Source: CAZYYO01 sp964650965 | GTDB taxonomy: Bacteria; Bacillota; Clostridia; Lachnospirales; Lachnospiraceae | DNA: 32,140 nucleotides | Direction: 5' to 3' | Assembly: GCA_964650965.1 (NCBI GenBank) | Contig: CAZYYO010000027.1 | Location: 1 to 32,140 of the forward strand | In this document: piece after piece, positions 31,621 through 32,140 of the stretch | Layout: each line of letters starts with the position of its first letter | Numbering within the stretch: the stretch's first letter is position 1 | Notes under the pieces: generated by a model | Databases searched by the model: none | Told to the model about the DNA's origin: nothing | What the model saw: the letters and a program-made list of their open reading frames with translations, nothing else | Made by a program: the position numbers and the translations under genes

Positions 31621-32076
31621 TCAGTTTTTATATTCATTAACATTTTCATAAGTTACAATGCAGTCTTTATTATGGCTTTTTCCAATATACAGCAAATTAT
31701 CTGCTTCTAAAATTAAATGATTGATTTCCTTGGGGTTGTTTCCATAGCTGATACCCACCGTCACATGTACATCTAATGGCTTCTTCTCATATTCTAGACG
31801 CATTTTCTGTACTGCCTTATGAAAGACTTCTATTTTATGATATCCATCCTCTTTTTCCAGTCTAGTACTGATGACAAGGAATTCTTCGCCACCCCATCTT
31901 GCCACCTTAAAATCCTGCAGATATATTTCCATCAACTTGGCGATTTCTCGTAATACCAGGTCTCCGGCAACATGACCATATCCGTCATTCAGTTTCTTAA
32001 AATCATCCACATCCATCATGGCAACCAGAATCGGCGTATGATTTTTCTCGTAAATATGATCGATATACTGATTCAT
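31621..32076 (-). CDS. GGDEF domain (diguanylate cyclase), apparently lacking its N-terminal part
   Basis: The visible 151 aa are almost exactly a GGDEF domain: MDVDDFKKLNDGYGHVAGD binds nucleotide and metal, RWGGEEF is the signature, and VTVGISYGN and ADNLLYIGKSHNKD close the fold. It should make c-di-GMP if folded and dimerised. The start is doubtful: no RBS precedes the ATG at 32076. The frame stays open upstream through DIDNINRHE, which looks like the degenerate opening (DxLTxxxNR) of the same domain, and then meets TAA at 32107-32109; past that codon it is open again to the window edge. It could be the 3' part of a longer sensor-cyclase broken by a nonsense or frameshift change, or a free-standing domain. 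The first hybrid kinase gene follows after 38 nt. Confidence 0.75.
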   Translation of the reverse strand: MNQYIDHIYEKNHTPILVAMMDVDDFKKLNDGYGHVAGDLVLREIAKLMEIYLQDFKVARWGGEEFLVISTRLEKEDGYHKIEVFHKAVQKMRLEYEKKPLDVHVTVGISYGNNPKEINHLILEADNLLYIGKSHNKDCIVTYENVNEYKN

Positions 32077-32140
32077 CTCATGTCTATTGATATTGTCAAT
32101 ATCTCTTTACACTTTTTTCTCAAGGATGTTCGAACTATGC

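Overview
The window reads as chromosomal core sequence of a low-to-moderate GC, spore-forming Firmicute, most likely a Lachnospiraceae-type gut Clostridium. The basis is a CotS/YutH-family spore-coat kinase, a short eukaryote/archaeal-like ProRS, a SAM-I riboswitch on metK, a PrsA-type lipoprotein foldase, and Bacillota-style sigma-A promoters and intrinsic terminators. Every gene except one (an HD-GYP protein at 17587-18648) lies on the minus strand, so units below are given in transcription order, from high to low coordinates. I see no tRNA, rRNA, CRISPR array, transposase or integrase.

Layout. (a) 32140-25674: c-di-GMP and phosphorelay signalling. It holds a GGDEF domain with a suspect 5' end, then two tandem hybrid histidine kinases that are clear paralogues in their catalytic halves but carry different sensor halves. 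(b) 25631-20339: pth directly abutting mfd, then a PrsA-like foldase with its own promoter, a leader hairpin and a terminator. (c) 20197-18651: murA with two candidate promoters, ending at a bidirectional terminator shared with the convergent HD-GYP gene. (d) 17459-15934: promoter, SAM-I riboswitch, metK, terminator. (e) 15847-11895: sensor kinase, response regulator, RluA-type pseudouridine synthase and AI-2E/YtvI-family permease, tightly packed. (f) 11903-7040: a four-gene operon of a Lon-like AAA+ ATPase without a protease domain, a small anchored protein, a rhodanese-TtcA fusion and a two-domain PPK2, closed by a terminator. (g) 6980-6013: dinD-like gene with a strong promoter and a palindrome at the predicted start point. 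(h) 5866-4469: a three-helix membrane protein and an ABC-type ATPase. (i) 4465-4012: a roughly 454-bp imperfect palindrome whose outermost 32 bp pair perfectly. (j) 3944-1: promoter, proS, cca, then a terminator-like hairpin lying over the ribosome-binding site of the CotS-like kinase gene, which runs off the left edge.

An assembly artefact must be corrected before use. The 100-N gap at 8805-8904 is bordered on both sides by the same 55 bp. Collapsing the two copies restores one 400-codon reading frame that ends inside the start of the next gene, so the broken frame as printed is not biological.

The points I find most worth following are the 454-bp palindrome, the hairpin over the CotS-like RBS, the Lon-like ATPase with Asn in the Walker B position together with its operon partners, the rhodanese-TtcA fusion, and the tandem hybrid kinases beside a possibly broken diguanylate cyclase. 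I cannot demonstrate a wholly new system from sequence alone. The AAA+/DUF/TtcA/PPK2 operon and the palindrome are the best candidates.
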